From an uncultured Pleurocapsa sp. (GTDB lineage: Bacteria > Cyanobacteriota > Cyanobacteriia > Cyanobacteriales > Xenococcaceae): a stretch of 34,221 bases of DNA. The position numbers and the translations under genes were made by a program. Shown here one piece after another: positions 1 to 8,529 of this stretch. Location: the NCBI GenBank assembly GCA_938015355.1, contig CALLPS010000114.1, positions 1 through 34,221 of the forward strand, given 5' to 3'. The notes below the pieces were generated by a model. That model had not been told where the DNA came from. It ran no database searches and saw only the letters and a program-made list of their open reading frames with translations. The first letter of the stretch is position 1. The number at the start of each line of letters is the position of its first letter.

Positions 1-73
1 TAATATGGATTACTGAATGATAAAAAAGTTAGACGAAGTTTTTAATTAGCGAGAAGTATCATAGCTGAGAACG

Positions 74-475
74 ATGAAAACCAATAAAGAATGCATCTAC
101 TCTTTTTCTAATGCTAGCTTTACCCTTCGGGTTATTCAGCATTTACGTAATAAATATCAATCACATTTAGAATCCGTAGTCGTTATTAATTTAATAGATC
201 GCTGGTTGGTTAAAATTTGCCTGAAAAATTCAACCTCCAATTACTTAGAAAACAATCTCCAGGCTTTTCTGTCGGAAATGGGAGTTTCCTCACAGCCATC
301 AGCCACCATAATTCATGCCTTGGCAAGCTTAGAGGGGGGAGAATCTCCCACTGTGGTCATGAATCGTTATCAGGTAGTAATAGTCGCTCATGGTCAACCA
401 GAAACCGAAGAAATTGAAATCTTTCGTGATCAGATTGTCGATCGCTTGGGTTACTGTCCACAAAACATGACCTAA
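74..475 (+). CDS. Hypothetical protein, 133 aa
   Basis: I do not recognise this protein. It is a small soluble alpha/beta-looking protein of 133 residues. It has an alternating hydrophobic stretch near residues 33-50 (SVVVINLIDRWLVKIC), a second strand-like segment near 98-107 (YQVVIVAHG) and a C-terminal helix ending in DRLGYCPQ. There is no signal peptide or membrane segment. The stop codon TAA (473-475) coincides with the first bases of a repeat whose other copy begins at 14364, so the present C-terminus may have been set by a repeat insertion. The ATG at 74 is the first in-frame start visible; the window begins only 73 bases upstream. It looks like a real gene because the reading frame is long and the hydrophobic pattern is regular. 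Function is unknown. Confidence 0.6.
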   Translation: MKTNKECIYSFSNASFTLRVIQHLRNKYQSHLESVVVINLIDRWLVKICLKNSTSNYLENNLQAFLSEMGVSSQPSATIIHALASLEGGESPTVVMNRYQVVIVAHGQPETEEIEIFRDQIVDRLGYCPQNMT

Positions 476-502
476 TACTAAATCCGTTTCGGATAGGTTA
501 CT
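473..502 (+). repeat. Solo end of a dispersed repeat (matches 14364-14393)
   Basis: This 30-bp segment begins taatactaaatccg and ends gttact. It matches the left end of the MITE-like element at 14364-14486, with about four mismatches. It overlaps the stop codon of the upstream gene. No matching inverted right end is visible before 577, so it is probably a truncated copy. Confidence 0.5.
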
Positions 503-511
503 TAAAAAATT

Positions 512-542
512 AAGTATTAAGTAATGAGTAATGAGTAATGAG
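512..542. repeat. Heptamer tandem repeat (AAGTAAT/GAGTAAT)
   Basis: About four 7-bp units run in direct tandem (aagtatt, aagtaat, gagtaat, gagtaat, then a partial unit). The unit is nearly the same as in the larger array at 4871-4933. Short tandemly repeated heptamers of this kind are typical of intergenic DNA in many cyanobacteria. Confidence 0.75.
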
Positions 543-576
543 AGACTCGATAAAATAACAAAAATATAAAATAGGA

Positions 577-1365
577 TTAGTCTTTAGATACCGCTCCGCC
601 TAATTCATAAATATTAAAAATAACGGCTGGATAGTCTTCATATCGCACTCCCATTAGTAATTTTTCTCCGTGGACAATCAGAGGAGATTTTGCCAAAGCA
701 CCAGATATTTTTCTTAGCTTATGTGCATTTTCTAGAGATTTAGCAATAGTTAAAATAGCCACTGTAGTGGTGGAAAACTTCTCTGGTTTCAAGTTGCAGA
801 TCGTTTTTTCCGCAGAAGTGTAGCAGTCATCTCTAAACTCGAATTGGCAAAAGAACTCTGACAACCACTCTTCTGGATAATGAAAATTATGTTCAAAAAG
901 GGTTTCCAGTTTAAAATCTGCAAACTCTAAAAGTACCTGAGCATTCATGCTAGTTTTCAAACCTAATAGCTTGGAGACTAAACTAGATTTGATAATTTTA
1001 TGGTTAGCAAAAACTTTGCGCCATGATGTGATTAACTGCCTTTTTTTATCTTGATTGAAGTATTCTTGGTATGAATTATAAAGAGGACGTTTTCGCTGCC
1101 ACCAGTTACAACTTTCAATTAATCCAATACGGTTGATTTTCCTAGTCACTATCGCTTCTGGCTCTTCTAATATTTTATTAATTCTGCCTCCAAACTCGTA
1201 AGGAAAGTTATGAGTTTTCTTTGTTTGTATATACTGATGATTTGAACCATTTATACCTCCAAGCTTCAATTCTATCTCTAAACCTTGATAGTTTCTTCCA
1301 TCAAAGTTTTTAATCTCGTCGGTTGGAAGTAGGAACTTGTTATTTTTAAATTTTGTTTCACTCAT
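577..1365 (-). CDS. Hypothetical protein, about 262 aa
   Basis: I do not recognise this protein. The frame stays open to a TTG at 1410, but the first ATG is at 1363-1365 and is preferred here, giving about 262 residues. The protein is rich in Lys, Asn, Phe and Tyr. It has a basic aromatic cluster in the middle (WWQRKRPLYNSYQEYF) and a C-terminal half that looks globular (KSPLIVHGEKLLMGVRYEDYPAVIF). No signal peptide, membrane segment, coiled coil or enzyme motif stands out. It stands alone between repeat-rich DNA and a 450-bp AT-rich gap, a typical setting for an accessory gene. Function unknown. Confidence 0.55.
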   Translation of the reverse strand: MSETKFKNNKFLLPTDEIKNFDGRNYQGLEIELKLGGINGSNHQYIQTKKTHNFPYEFGGRINKILEEPEAIVTRKINRIGLIESCNWWQRKRPLYNSYQEYFNQDKKRQLITSWRKVFANHKIIKSSLVSKLLGLKTSMNAQVLLEFADFKLETLFEHNFHYPEEWLSEFFCQFEFRDDCYTSAEKTICNLKPEKFSTTTVAILTIAKSLENAHKLRKISGALAKSPLIVHGEKLLMGVRYEDYPAVIFNIYELGGAVSKD

Positions 1366-1819
1366 ACTAGAATGGTACGAAAATTCAATACTTTTTTTGG
1401 TTGAGATCAACTTTCTCTAAACTTTATAAATGCCGATCTTAATAATTTTTTTAATACTATAATATTACTTCAATCAAAGATATTGATATGTGAAGATTCA
1501 TGCAAAACTAATTTAACTATTTATAATAAAAACGGAGTCAAAATTGGATATTCTTTACAAAACAGTAGAAGTTGAGTAAATATGGTTGTTAGATTAAATA
1601 TGATTCTTATATAAAGGTAATTATTGAATAATTTCACCAATTTTGGCTATTTTATTCTTAATTATTAAGTCAATTTCACTGTTGTTTTTTATCAAAAAAG
1701 CTCTAAGCTCTAAGCCTTTTAGTTGAATCAATCACTTAGCGATCGCTATTAACAAAATCCCCATGAATAAGCTTTGAGAAACTAGACTACAGTTAATTCT
1801 TAAAAACCAATATATCTAA
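1366..1819. other. AT-rich intergenic region
   Basis: This roughly 450-bp region separates two divergent genes and must hold both promoters, although none is clear. It contains a short heptamer run at about 1698-1715 (agctcta repeated, then agc) and one HIP1 octamer at 1739-1746. I see no RNA gene and no convincing small ORF. Confidence 0.5.
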
Positions 1820-2794
1820 ATGAAAGCATTTGTAACTGGTGGGACGGGTTTTGTTGGGGCTAACTTAGTTAGATTACTATTGCAACAGGGTTATGAAGTT
1901 CGGGCTTTAGTACGTAATAGTAGTTCCCTGGATAATCTTAAGTCTCTGGATCTGGAAATTGTTACAGGAGATTTAAACAGTGGCGAGTTATCACAGCAAA
2001 TGTCTGGTTGTCAGGTATTATTTCATGTCGCAGCACAATATTCTTTATGGCAAGCTGATCGAGAATTGCTTTACCGTAACAATGTTTTAGGGACACGAAA
2101 TATTTTAAAATGCGCCCAGGAAGCAGGGATTGAACGCACTGTATATACTAGTTCGGTTGCAGCCATCGGAGTTAAGCAAAATGGTATTGCCGATGAGACT
2201 TATCAAAGCCCTGTCGATAAATTGATAGGTGATTATAAAAAGTCTAAATACTATGCTGAACAAGAAGCGATCAAGGCAGTACAGCAAGGACAAGACATTG
2301 TTATTGTTAATCCTAGCACCCCGATAGGTGCATTCGATCGCAAACCGACTCCCACAGGGGAGATTATTGTCCGTTTCCTGCAACGTAAGATGCCGTTTTA
2401 TGTTGATACGGGATTAAACTTAATTAATGTGAAAGATGTTGCCTGGGGACATATATTAGCTTTAGAAAAAGGGCAAACAGGCGATCGCTATATCTTAGGA
2501 AATCAGAACCTTACTTTTAAGCAATTACTAGGAAAACTAGCCACAATTACAGGCTTACCTGCACCTAAATACACTATTCCTTATTGGATTCCTTATACTG
2601 TTGCCTGGGTAGAAGAAAATGTCTTAGTTAAAGTAGGCAAACCTCCTACCGTTGCTATAGACGGAGTGAGAATGTCACAACAAAAAATGTTTTACGATGC
2701 CAGCAAAGCAGTGCATGATTTAGGTTTACCCCAGTCAGATCTAGATCAGGCTTTAATAGAGGCAACCAATTGGTTTTCTAATTTGGTTTTCTAA
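1820..2794 (+). CDS. hpnA: NAD-dependent sugar epimerase/dehydratase, HpnA type
   Basis: This is an extended short-chain dehydrogenase of 324 residues. The Rossmann glycine motif TGGTGFVG is at residues 6-13. The catalytic pair Tyr139-x3-Lys143 (YKKSK) follows a serine-containing strand (YTSSVAAIG, about 109-117). The sequence YSLWQAD after FHVAAQ and the region after the catalytic Lys (VNPSTPIGAFDRKPTPTG) are characteristic of the hopanoid-associated epimerase family HpnA, related to dihydroflavonol 4-reductase. Members are thought to act on a nucleotide sugar or on the polar head group of hopanoids. No other hopanoid genes are visible in the window. The gene stands alone, convergent with the methyltransferase, with 27 bp between the two stop codons. 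Confidence 0.85.
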   Translation: MKAFVTGGTGFVGANLVRLLLQQGYEVRALVRNSSSLDNLKSLDLEIVTGDLNSGELSQQMSGCQVLFHVAAQYSLWQADRELLYRNNVLGTRNILKCAQEAGIERTVYTSSVAAIGVKQNGIADETYQSPVDKLIGDYKKSKYYAEQEAIKAVQQGQDIVIVNPSTPIGAFDRKPTPTGEIIVRFLQRKMPFYVDTGLNLINVKDVAWGHILALEKGQTGDRYILGNQNLTFKQLLGKLATITGLPAPKYTIPYWIPYTVAWVEENVLVKVGKPPTVAIDGVRMSQQKMFYDASKAVHDLGLPQSDLDQALIEATNWFSNLVF

Positions 2795-2821
2795 TTTAGT
2801 TTCTAACAGTGACTTCGCCGT

Positions 2822-3544
2822 TTAACTTACAGTTTTTTTACGAATTAGAAAGCAAAACTGACCACAAAACATTAATTTAATCGAGTTTATAGTAGCGGAA
2901 TTCTTGTTAGTAATTTTACCAACTAAGCTAATTAGTGAATTTAACGGGGATTCTTTTTTCCACCAGCGCGAAAAAAACTTCGGCGTACCCAAAGCTCTTC
3001 TGATAATTAAAGTTAAAGCATCAATACTTGGTCTGATTTCTCTTACTTCCAGTCCAGCTTGGAGGGATATCTCTTTAAATCCGTAGGGAGTATAGTTCCA
3101 AAAACTAAAAGAATGATAAGGTTCTAAATAAGAGACAGAACCGATAAAATAAGCTCCTGGTTTCAAAACTCGATTGATTTCTTTGAGTAATGCTTCAGGA
3201 TACCTGACATGCTCAAAAACCTGATTAGAATAAATCACATCAAAGTAGTTATCGGCAAAAGGAATATTAATACCATCAAAAGTATAAAAATTGCCCTCTA
3301 CTTTGGTTCTAGAATTAACCTCTGGAGATTCATCAATATCTAACCCAAACCATTCAATATTTTGACCTTGATCATTAAATTTTGCTTCCGAATTACCTTC
3401 CCCACAACCCAAATCCAAAACTTTGATTTTTGATTCATTAGCTACTTTTAAAACATAGGGAATATAATACTCAGAGGTTATTTGCTGACTGCTATCTGAG
3501 GGAATCTGTTCTGCTAATAAATCGGAAAACTTTTGATTAGCCAT
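2822..3544 (-). CDS. SAM-dependent methyltransferase (class I, Methyltransf_11-like)
   Basis: This 240-residue protein has the Rossmann-fold SAM-binding motif I at residues 42-50 (VLDLGCGEG). An acidic residue pair after strand 2 ([12 protein letters not shown]) and the post-I motif [18 protein letters not shown] (about 95-112) are typical of Methyltransf_11/UbiE-like enzymes. Its substrate cannot be told from sequence. The C-terminal 80 residues are basic and hydrophobic ([25 protein letters not shown]), suggesting membrane association. It begins 25 bp after the stop of the glycosidase-like gene on the same strand, so the two are probably co-transcribed. This arrangement suggests cell-surface or polysaccharide modification, but that is inference. 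Confidence 0.8.
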   Translation of the reverse strand: MANQKFSDLLAEQIPSDSSQQITSEYYIPYVLKVANESKIKVLDLGCGEGNSEAKFNDQGQNIEWFGLDIDESPEVNSRTKVEGNFYTFDGINIPFADNYFDVIYSNQVFEHVRYPEALLKEINRVLKPGAYFIGSVSYLEPYHSFSFWNYTPYGFKEISLQAGLEVREIRPSIDALTLIIRRALGTPKFFSRWWKKESPLNSLISLVGKITNKNSATINSIKLMFCGQFCFLIRKKTVS

Positions 3545-3569
3545 TGAGTCTATTAAACAAATTATAGAG

Positions 3570-4856
3570 TTACTTTAGTTGATAAACATGTACGGCATAA
3601 GGTTCAAAAGTATCAGTCAATATTCCTTGATCAATATCAATAGAAAAATTAGTCTGCAAAACTTTTGCCCCATTAACCTTGATGTTTTCTTTGATTGCGA
3701 TCGCTGTTTTTAACTGATGACTACCGTGATTAATTGCAATTAATAGTAAATCCTGAGTGATAGAATTCTGGTAAAGACGGGCTTGAATCTCTGGGTTATC
3801 AGTCCTTAATGGATACTGTTGGCGACTATTGCTAATGGTAGATAAACAAGTTTTTAATTCCCTAACAATGGGGGTTAACACCGCATCAATCCACTGGGGT
3901 TGAGATAAATAGTGCGTCCAAAAAAATAAGCCATCAACTTGGGCAAGAATTGCACTATATACCATATATCTTTCTTCTTCCAGAGAAGGTAGTCGGCGAT
4001 TAAACTTAGTTGGTCTACCATATTTATCTTCGCCATAACCTTGAAGCACCATCCAAAAATGACTTTGATCTCTGGCAATAAAGGCGGCTGATTCGGCTAA
4101 CTTACGGAATATACCATCCTGCAAATTGCAAAATTTTGGAGAGTCATAATAACAGGGATATTTGAAATAGATTACCGCATCTAACGCTTTAAGATATCTT
4201 CTGACGTGGATCAGTTTACCAAAAGCCATGGCTACAGTATGACGCGGATCTTCCGTTTTTATGGCTCGATATACTCGCTCTAAAAGTCGTGGAGATAGCT
4301 TGATAAATTCTGGTTCATCGTATAAATACCAGCCAAAAACAGCAGGATGAGTTTTTAAGTTTTTGACAAACTGCGTAATTAGCCAGCGATGATCTCGTCT
4401 GACCTCGTCTCGGGGTATTTCTACCATAACCTTGATCCCTGCCGCTGCGGCTCGATCCAGGTAGGCTCTTACCTCTTTAATACTACTCTTACCTGTGTAG
4501 GGCATAACAATATTGATGCCCTGGTTAGCTATTTGAGCAGGAGTATCCAAATTATCAACACTGTCATACCATCCCAGAGGAAAGTTATCTGGTAGTGTTT
4601 GATTACTCCAGTTTTGGGCAATATCAGTAGTGGTTAAGGAAGAACTTACAACATCCGCCAAGTTCGATTCCGATGAAGTATTAGGATCTAACCCTGGAGT
4701 AGAATTTTTCCACTTATGGCTAATTGCCCAAAGTTCGCTTTTAGTTGTTCCGATATACCAGCTTACAAGAGAATCAGGATTAGAAATAAGTTTGGCGCTT
4801 AATAAAGTTACGACCAATGCCCCCGCAAAGAAAATAATCCTTAACTTTAGTTTCAT
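3570..4856 (-). CDS. Membrane-anchored TIM-barrel glycoside hydrolase-like protein
   Basis: The start is taken at the ATG 4854-4856, giving 428 residues. The frame continues upstream to a GTG at 4949, but that extension is translated from the heptamer array and reads as a monotonous Leu/Tyr/Val/Thr run, so it is unlikely to be protein. From this start, residues 1-25 ([16 protein letters not shown]...) form a signal anchor or signal peptide. The rest looks like a (beta/alpha)8 barrel. A strand with VMVEIPRDE is followed by [11 protein letters not shown] (about 174-184), where Asp180/Glu181 or Glu183 sit where retaining glycosidases hold the acid/base, and then [10 protein letters not shown] late in the barrel. 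A small beta domain closes the C-terminus. Family and substrate are not assignable by eye. It lies downstream of ispH and 25 bp ahead of the methyltransferase. Confidence 0.65.
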   Translation of the reverse strand: MKLKLRIIFFAGALVVTLLSAKLISNPDSLVSWYIGTTKSELWAISHKWKNSTPGLDPNTSSESNLADVVSSSLTTTDIAQNWSNQTLPDNFPLGWYDSVDNLDTPAQIANQGINIVMPYTGKSSIKEVRAYLDRAAAAGIKVMVEIPRDEVRRDHRWLITQFVKNLKTHPAVFGWYLYDEPEFIKLSPRLLERVYRAIKTEDPRHTVAMAFGKLIHVRRYLKALDAVIYFKYPCYYDSPKFCNLQDGIFRKLAESAAFIARDQSHFWMVLQGYGEDKYGRPTKFNRRLPSLEEERYMVYSAILAQVDGLFFWTHYLSQPQWIDAVLTPIVRELKTCLSTISNSRQQYPLRTDNPEIQARLYQNSITQDLLLIAINHGSHQLKTAIAIKENIKVNGAKVLQTNFSIDIDQGILTDTFEPYAVHVYQLK

Positions 4857-4870
4857 TAACGATCTCAAAG

Positions 4871-4933
4871 GAGTAACGAGTAACGAGTAACGAGTAACGA
4901 GTAATAAGTAATAAGTAATGAGTAACGAGTACC
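4871..4933. repeat. Heptamer tandem repeat array (GAGTAAC/T, nine units)
   Basis: Nine consecutive 7-bp units run from 4871 to 4933: four gagtaac, one gagtaat, two aagtaat, then gagtaac and gagtacc. The array lies between the ispH stop and the start of the glycosidase-like gene, just upstream of its ATG. It belongs to the same repeat type as 512-542. Copy number is likely to vary between strains. Confidence 0.9.
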
Positions 4934-4963
4934 AACCGGTTACCATCACAGTAAAATTAAATT

Positions 4964-6184
4964 TTAGACGATTGCGGTTGCTTTTAATTCAAACAATTTT
5001 TCGATCACATCCGCCACTACCTTATCAGGAGTAGAAGCCCCAGAGGTAACCCCGATGGTTATCTCGCCTTCAGGAAGCCAATTTTTAGCAATGGATATCT
5101 CCGCGTCCAAAGGCTTATGCTCCAAGCGATCGCGACTGAGAATCCGTTCAACACTATCAATATGATAGGAAGGAATATTATTTTCCACCGAAATCTCTTG
5201 TAAATGGGTGGTATTAGAAGAATTAAAACCACCAATAACGATCATTAAAGACAGATCTTCTTTTACCAAATCAAACATTGCATCCTGTCGTTCCTGGGTA
5301 GCATCACATATCGTATTGAAACTCATGAAATGCTCATTCAACTCAGTAGGACCATACTTTTTAAGCATAGTTTGTTCCAGAAGCTTACCAATATGTTCAG
5401 TTTCACTTTTCAGCATTGTGGTTTGATTAGCGATGCCAACTTTCGACAAATCCCGATCAGGATCAAAGCCTTCCGAACAAGCATATTTAAATTTAGCCAA
5501 AAACTCCGCTCGATCTCCGCCATGAAGAATATAGTCCGTAACATACTTTGCCTCTGCCAAATTCAGCACCACCAAATAGCGATCGGCAAATGAACTGGTA
5601 GCTACCGTTTCCTCGTGAGCATATTTACCATGAATAATTGAAGTGTAATCACGCTTTTTATGCTTTTCCACAGAATTCCAGACTTTCGATACCCAAGGAC
5701 AGGTAGTATCCACAATTTTGCAGTCTTTTTCGCTGAGTAACTGCATTTCGGGAATACTGGCACCAAAAGCAGGAAGAATGACCACATCACCCTGATTAAT
5801 GACGCTAAAGTCTTTTTCCCCGTCAATAAGTTCGATGAAGCCGACATTCATCTCTCGTAAACGCTGATTAACCGAGGGATTGTGAATTATTTCGTTTGTA
5901 ATCCAAATTTTTTCACTAGGAAAATGTTGCCGAGCTTCATATGCCATGGCAACCGCTCTTTCCACACCCCAGCAAAAGCCAAAAGACTCTGCCAACCGAA
6001 TGGTTACATCCCCTACTTGGAGACGATAGTTGCGATCGCGAATAGTTTGAATCAAATCACTTTGATACTCTGAATTCATAGTTCCTGCAACTTCAGCATC
6101 GTGTCCAAAACCTCGACGGTGATAATTTTCCGACTGCTGCAAAGAACGTTTAAAAGCTTTTGTATCTATTTTTTGATTGGTCAT
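4964..6184 (-). CDS. ispH: 4-hydroxy-3-methylbut-2-enyl diphosphate reductase (IspH/LytB)
   Basis: The last enzyme of the methylerythritol phosphate pathway, it reduces HMBPP to IPP and DMAPP using a [4Fe-4S] cluster. The three cluster cysteines are visible: Cys71 ([10 protein letters not shown]), Cys162 ([11 protein letters not shown]) and Cys293 ([11 protein letters not shown]). Substrate-binding motifs EIIHNP (about 98-103), HGKYAHEE (about 185-192), a TT pair (IANQTTM) and GGFNSSNT near the C-terminus are present. At 406 residues it has the longer N-terminal region and internal inserts typical of cyanobacterial and plant IspH. In cyanobacteria electrons are expected to come from ferredoxin. 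The start is the ATG at 6182-6184. Confidence 0.97.
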   Translation of the reverse strand: MTNQKIDTKAFKRSLQQSENYHRRGFGHDAEVAGTMNSEYQSDLIQTIRDRNYRLQVGDVTIRLAESFGFCWGVERAVAMAYEARQHFPSEKIWITNEIIHNPSVNQRLREMNVGFIELIDGEKDFSVINQGDVVILPAFGASIPEMQLLSEKDCKIVDTTCPWVSKVWNSVEKHKKRDYTSIIHGKYAHEETVATSSFADRYLVVLNLAEAKYVTDYILHGGDRAEFLAKFKYACSEGFDPDRDLSKVGIANQTTMLKSETEHIGKLLEQTMLKKYGPTELNEHFMSFNTICDATQERQDAMFDLVKEDLSLMIVIGGFNSSNTTHLQEISVENNIPSYHIDSVERILSRDRLEHKPLDAEISIAKNWLPEGEITIGVTSGASTPDKVVADVIEKLFELKATAIV

Positions 6185-6410
6185 ATGCTTTAAAAAAGTG
6201 ATTGTCCACCGTGATCAACTACGCAAACTTATTTTCGAGAATCTATTCCTCATTTTACAGTAGTAGCTATCCGTATTTTTGATAGTCTTTTTGCATATTG
6301 AAGCTTAGGGTAAATTAGGATGAGGGATTAAGGGATTAAGACATTAAAACTTGAACAGGATGTAATGAGATAGAATTTCTCAGTACCTTAATAGTTTAAG
6401 AAAAATTGTT

Positions 6411-6683
6411 GTGAGTTTACCAGAAGCAGATACTCCCCTCTATAATCATTCCCTGCCTACTATTGAAGACTGGCTCCGTAGTAAAGGCTGCTCCCAGGAC
6501 AAAGATAATGTTCACTGCTGGCATGTGCAGGAATCAGCTTGGAAAGCAGAAATATGTCTTGAGACAGAAGAACTTACGGTACGCTACTTTGATGCTGAAC
6601 CAGAAAGTCAAAATCTCAGTCGTTCCTTCAAATATTCTCTTAGCCGCCAGGATGTAGAAAATGCAGTTTTTTCAGGACCATAA
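6411..6683 (+). CDS. DUF3143 family protein
   Basis: This 90-residue cyanobacterial protein starts at a GTG (6411-6413). The pattern DTPLYNHSLPTIEDWL near the N-terminus, a central NVHCWHVQ, and the ending RSFKYSLSRQDVENAVFSGP-like tail match what I know of the DUF3143 family, found almost only in cyanobacteria and plastid-bearing relatives. Its function is unknown. It is small and soluble with no signal peptide. It lies alone on the plus strand between ispH and aroH. Confidence 0.85.
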   Translation: MSLPEADTPLYNHSLPTIEDWLRSKGCSQDKDNVHCWHVQESAWKAEICLETEELTVRYFDAEPESQNLSRSFKYSLSRQDVENAVFSGP

Positions 6684-6717
6684 TCTCTCAACTTCAAAGA
6701 TCAAACTCTCTTATTTT

Positions 6718-6743
6718 GAACGATGTGGCTGAACGATGTGGCT
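6718..6743. repeat. 13-bp tandem duplication
   Basis: The 13-mer gaacgatgtggct occurs twice in direct tandem (6718-6730 and 6731-6743) in the gap after the DUF3143 gene. It is followed by a looser repeat of ttaaactatta. This looks like a local slippage duplication without clear function. Confidence 0.8.
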
Positions 6744-6790
6744 ATTTAAACTATTAGCTACTTAAACTATTAATTATCAATAAATAATCT

Positions 6791-7186
6791 TCAACTAAAC
6801 TGAATATCTAAATCTGGTCGGAGTGCTTGCGCTTGACGTAAATAGCGGTGAACGATCGCTGATTGGGGCTGCATCGTATTAACTTGAATTAAGATTCTGA
6901 TGCAGCGCTCCAGACTATTTTCAACCTTCATTTGTTGTAAATCTATTAGGGGAACATGATCCCAACCAGGACGCTTTCTCGCAGCAGCAGCAGGAAACAT
7001 CGCATCGAGATCGGTGGTGACAGTAAAAAATACACAAACCACATCTTCGGGTTTAAACAAATTATGAGCTTCAATTTCAGCGATTAGCTCATTAACGGCT
7101 ATGGCGATCGCCGTTTTCGTATTTTCATTAACCGTAGTCGCTCCACGGATGCCCCGTACTTTCCACTCCACTGTTTGCTTCTCCAC
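6791..7186 (-). CDS. aroH: Chorismate mutase, AroH type
   Basis: This is a monofunctional AroH-fold chorismate mutase of 131 residues, converting chorismate to prephenate for Phe and Tyr synthesis. It starts at a GTG (7184-7186). The family signature VRGIRGATTV is at residues 10-19, FTVTTDLDAMFPA follows, and CIRILI is near residue 95-100. By alignment to B. subtilis AroH as I recall it, catalytic Arg7 and Arg90 correspond to Arg14 and Arg97. The active-site Glu78 position is Gln85 (LQQMKV). That substitution is notable, but the otherwise intact family signature argues for a working enzyme. It lies 157 bp downstream of sppA on the same strand. Confidence 0.93.
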   Translation of the reverse strand: MEKQTVEWKVRGIRGATTVNENTKTAIAIAVNELIAEIEAHNLFKPEDVVCVFFTVTTDLDAMFPAAAARKRPGWDHVPLIDLQQMKVENSLERCIRILIQVNTMQPQSAIVHRYLRQAQALRPDLDIQFS

Positions 7187-7343
7187 TAATTGCGTTTTTA
7201 ATCATTTAAATACTTAACACCAGATTAAATTAATTATTGCAGAAGTCAAAAAAAGCCCAGAGTGGAAAACAAGACAAAGTAGTTTCAGGAGATGATTGAG
7301 GATCTCAGATTAATAGTAGCTCAACAGTACAAATTAACCATGT

Positions 7344-8168
7344 TTATGGACGATATAGCCACAGAGGCAAACCGCTAGTTGTTAACTCGAACTGGAGAGA
7401 ATCGATCGCCATCCCAATTCCTGACTGAGCTTGGCTTCTACCAGGAATAAAGCGATTAATAAAAGGTTTTGGCTCCTCAATATTAAAGTATTCAGTCTTG
7501 TCGGGGTCTAATCCAGCCAACTCTGCCGCCCAGCGACGGGCATCTTCTTCTGTGCCTAGGCGATCTACCAGACCTAATTCTAATGCTTGTTCTCCCGTAA
7601 ATACTCGACCATCAGCAAAAGTTCTTACTGTCTCTTCTTCCAAACCACGACCCTTTGCTACGGTGGCAACAAACTGACCATAGCTGACATCGATTAGCTG
7701 CTGTAAGATATGCTCTTCTTCTTTGGTCGTTTGGCGATCAAATGCCAAGATATCTTTATAGGGACCAGATTTAATTACTTTGAAAGAAACTCCAACCTTG
7801 TCTAGCAATCTTTCTAAATTGTTGCCCCGCAGAATCACGCCAATGCTGCCTGTGATTGTACCTGGATTAGAAACAATATGCTTTGCTCCCACTCCAATAT
7901 AAACTCCCCCCGAAGCAGAAATATTGCCAAAGCTGGCGACAACTTTAACATCCTTGTCTTCCTGTAGTCTTTGGAGTGCTGTGAATATTTCGTGAGAATC
8001 AGCTACCGTCCCACCAGGAGAATCAATTCGTAATAGTAGGGCAGGAAACTTCTTTTCTTCTATGGTTTTAAAAGCTTTCAAAACCTGTTTGCGAGTTTCT
8101 GAGGCGATCGCACCAGTAATTTCAATGCGCGCAATTTGTTTTTTAGTTTTATTAAACGGCCAAATCAT
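7344..8168 (-). CDS. sppA: Signal peptide peptidase SppA (S49 family, short form)
   Basis: A serine/lysine-dyad peptidase of 274 residues, comparable to the short bacillary and archaeal form rather than the duplicated E. coli protein. The nucleophile is Ser86 in NISASGGVYIG. The general-base Lys138 lies in KSGPYKDI, 52 residues further on, the same spacing as Ser147-Lys199 of B. subtilis SppA. RIDSPGGTV (about 47-55) and GTITGSIGVI (about 103-112) form the oxyanion and core strands. No strong N-terminal transmembrane helix is visible (MIWPFNKTKK...), so membrane attachment may be peripheral. The family clears cleaved signal peptides and can process other membrane proteins. It probably shares a transcript with aroH downstream. 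Confidence 0.92.
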   Translation of the reverse strand: MIWPFNKTKKQIARIEITGAIASETRKQVLKAFKTIEEKKFPALLLRIDSPGGTVADSHEIFTALQRLQEDKDVKVVASFGNISASGGVYIGVGAKHIVSNPGTITGSIGVILRGNNLERLLDKVGVSFKVIKSGPYKDILAFDRQTTKEEEHILQQLIDVSYGQFVATVAKGRGLEEETVRTFADGRVFTGEQALELGLVDRLGTEEDARRWAAELAGLDPDKTEYFNIEEPKPFINRFIPGRSQAQSGIGMAIDSLQFELTTSGLPLWLYRP

Positions 8169-8529
8169 TCAGAATATCTATCTCATAACTTACAAAGAGC
8201 ATTTGATCTTGCATTGTCAATTGTCTGTTGTCAATTGTCCATTGCTTATCCTTCGTTGAATTCTAACAGTTGTAAGTCACACAATTGGTAAATTGGTTGC
8301 CTTGGCTAGTTAAATGCAGCACAATCACTCCGTACTAATATCTCAAGAGACTGAAGGATGATGGGTTAAATTTGGTTAATGCGATCGCTGTCTTTTAAAA
8401 GTGTATTGAGTTATTAAAAAAAACCAAAGATATTTAATTGTGATGTAAATCATTTTAAATAGAAGTTATCTTGGAGCTTATTGATATATTTATTCCCACA
8501 GATCAGTTTATTTATCTTATTTTTCTATT
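8169..8529. other. Intergenic region with short direct repeat
   Basis: This 361-bp gap lies between divergent sppA and the diguanylate cyclase gene. It contains two copies of ttgtcaattgtc at 8214-8225 and 8228-8239 (period 14), a HIP1 octamer near 8381, and an AT-rich stretch before the GTG start at 8530. I see no RNA gene or long ORF. Confidence 0.5.

Noticed and set aside
512-542. CRISPR-like array at 512-542 and 4871-4933
   Set aside because: Units are 7 bp with no spacers and no cas genes; these are simple tandem heptamers.
4857-4949. GTG-started N-terminal extension of the glycosidase-like protein
   Set aside because: The added residues are encoded by the heptamer array, and the ATG at 4856 begins a good signal-anchor sequence.
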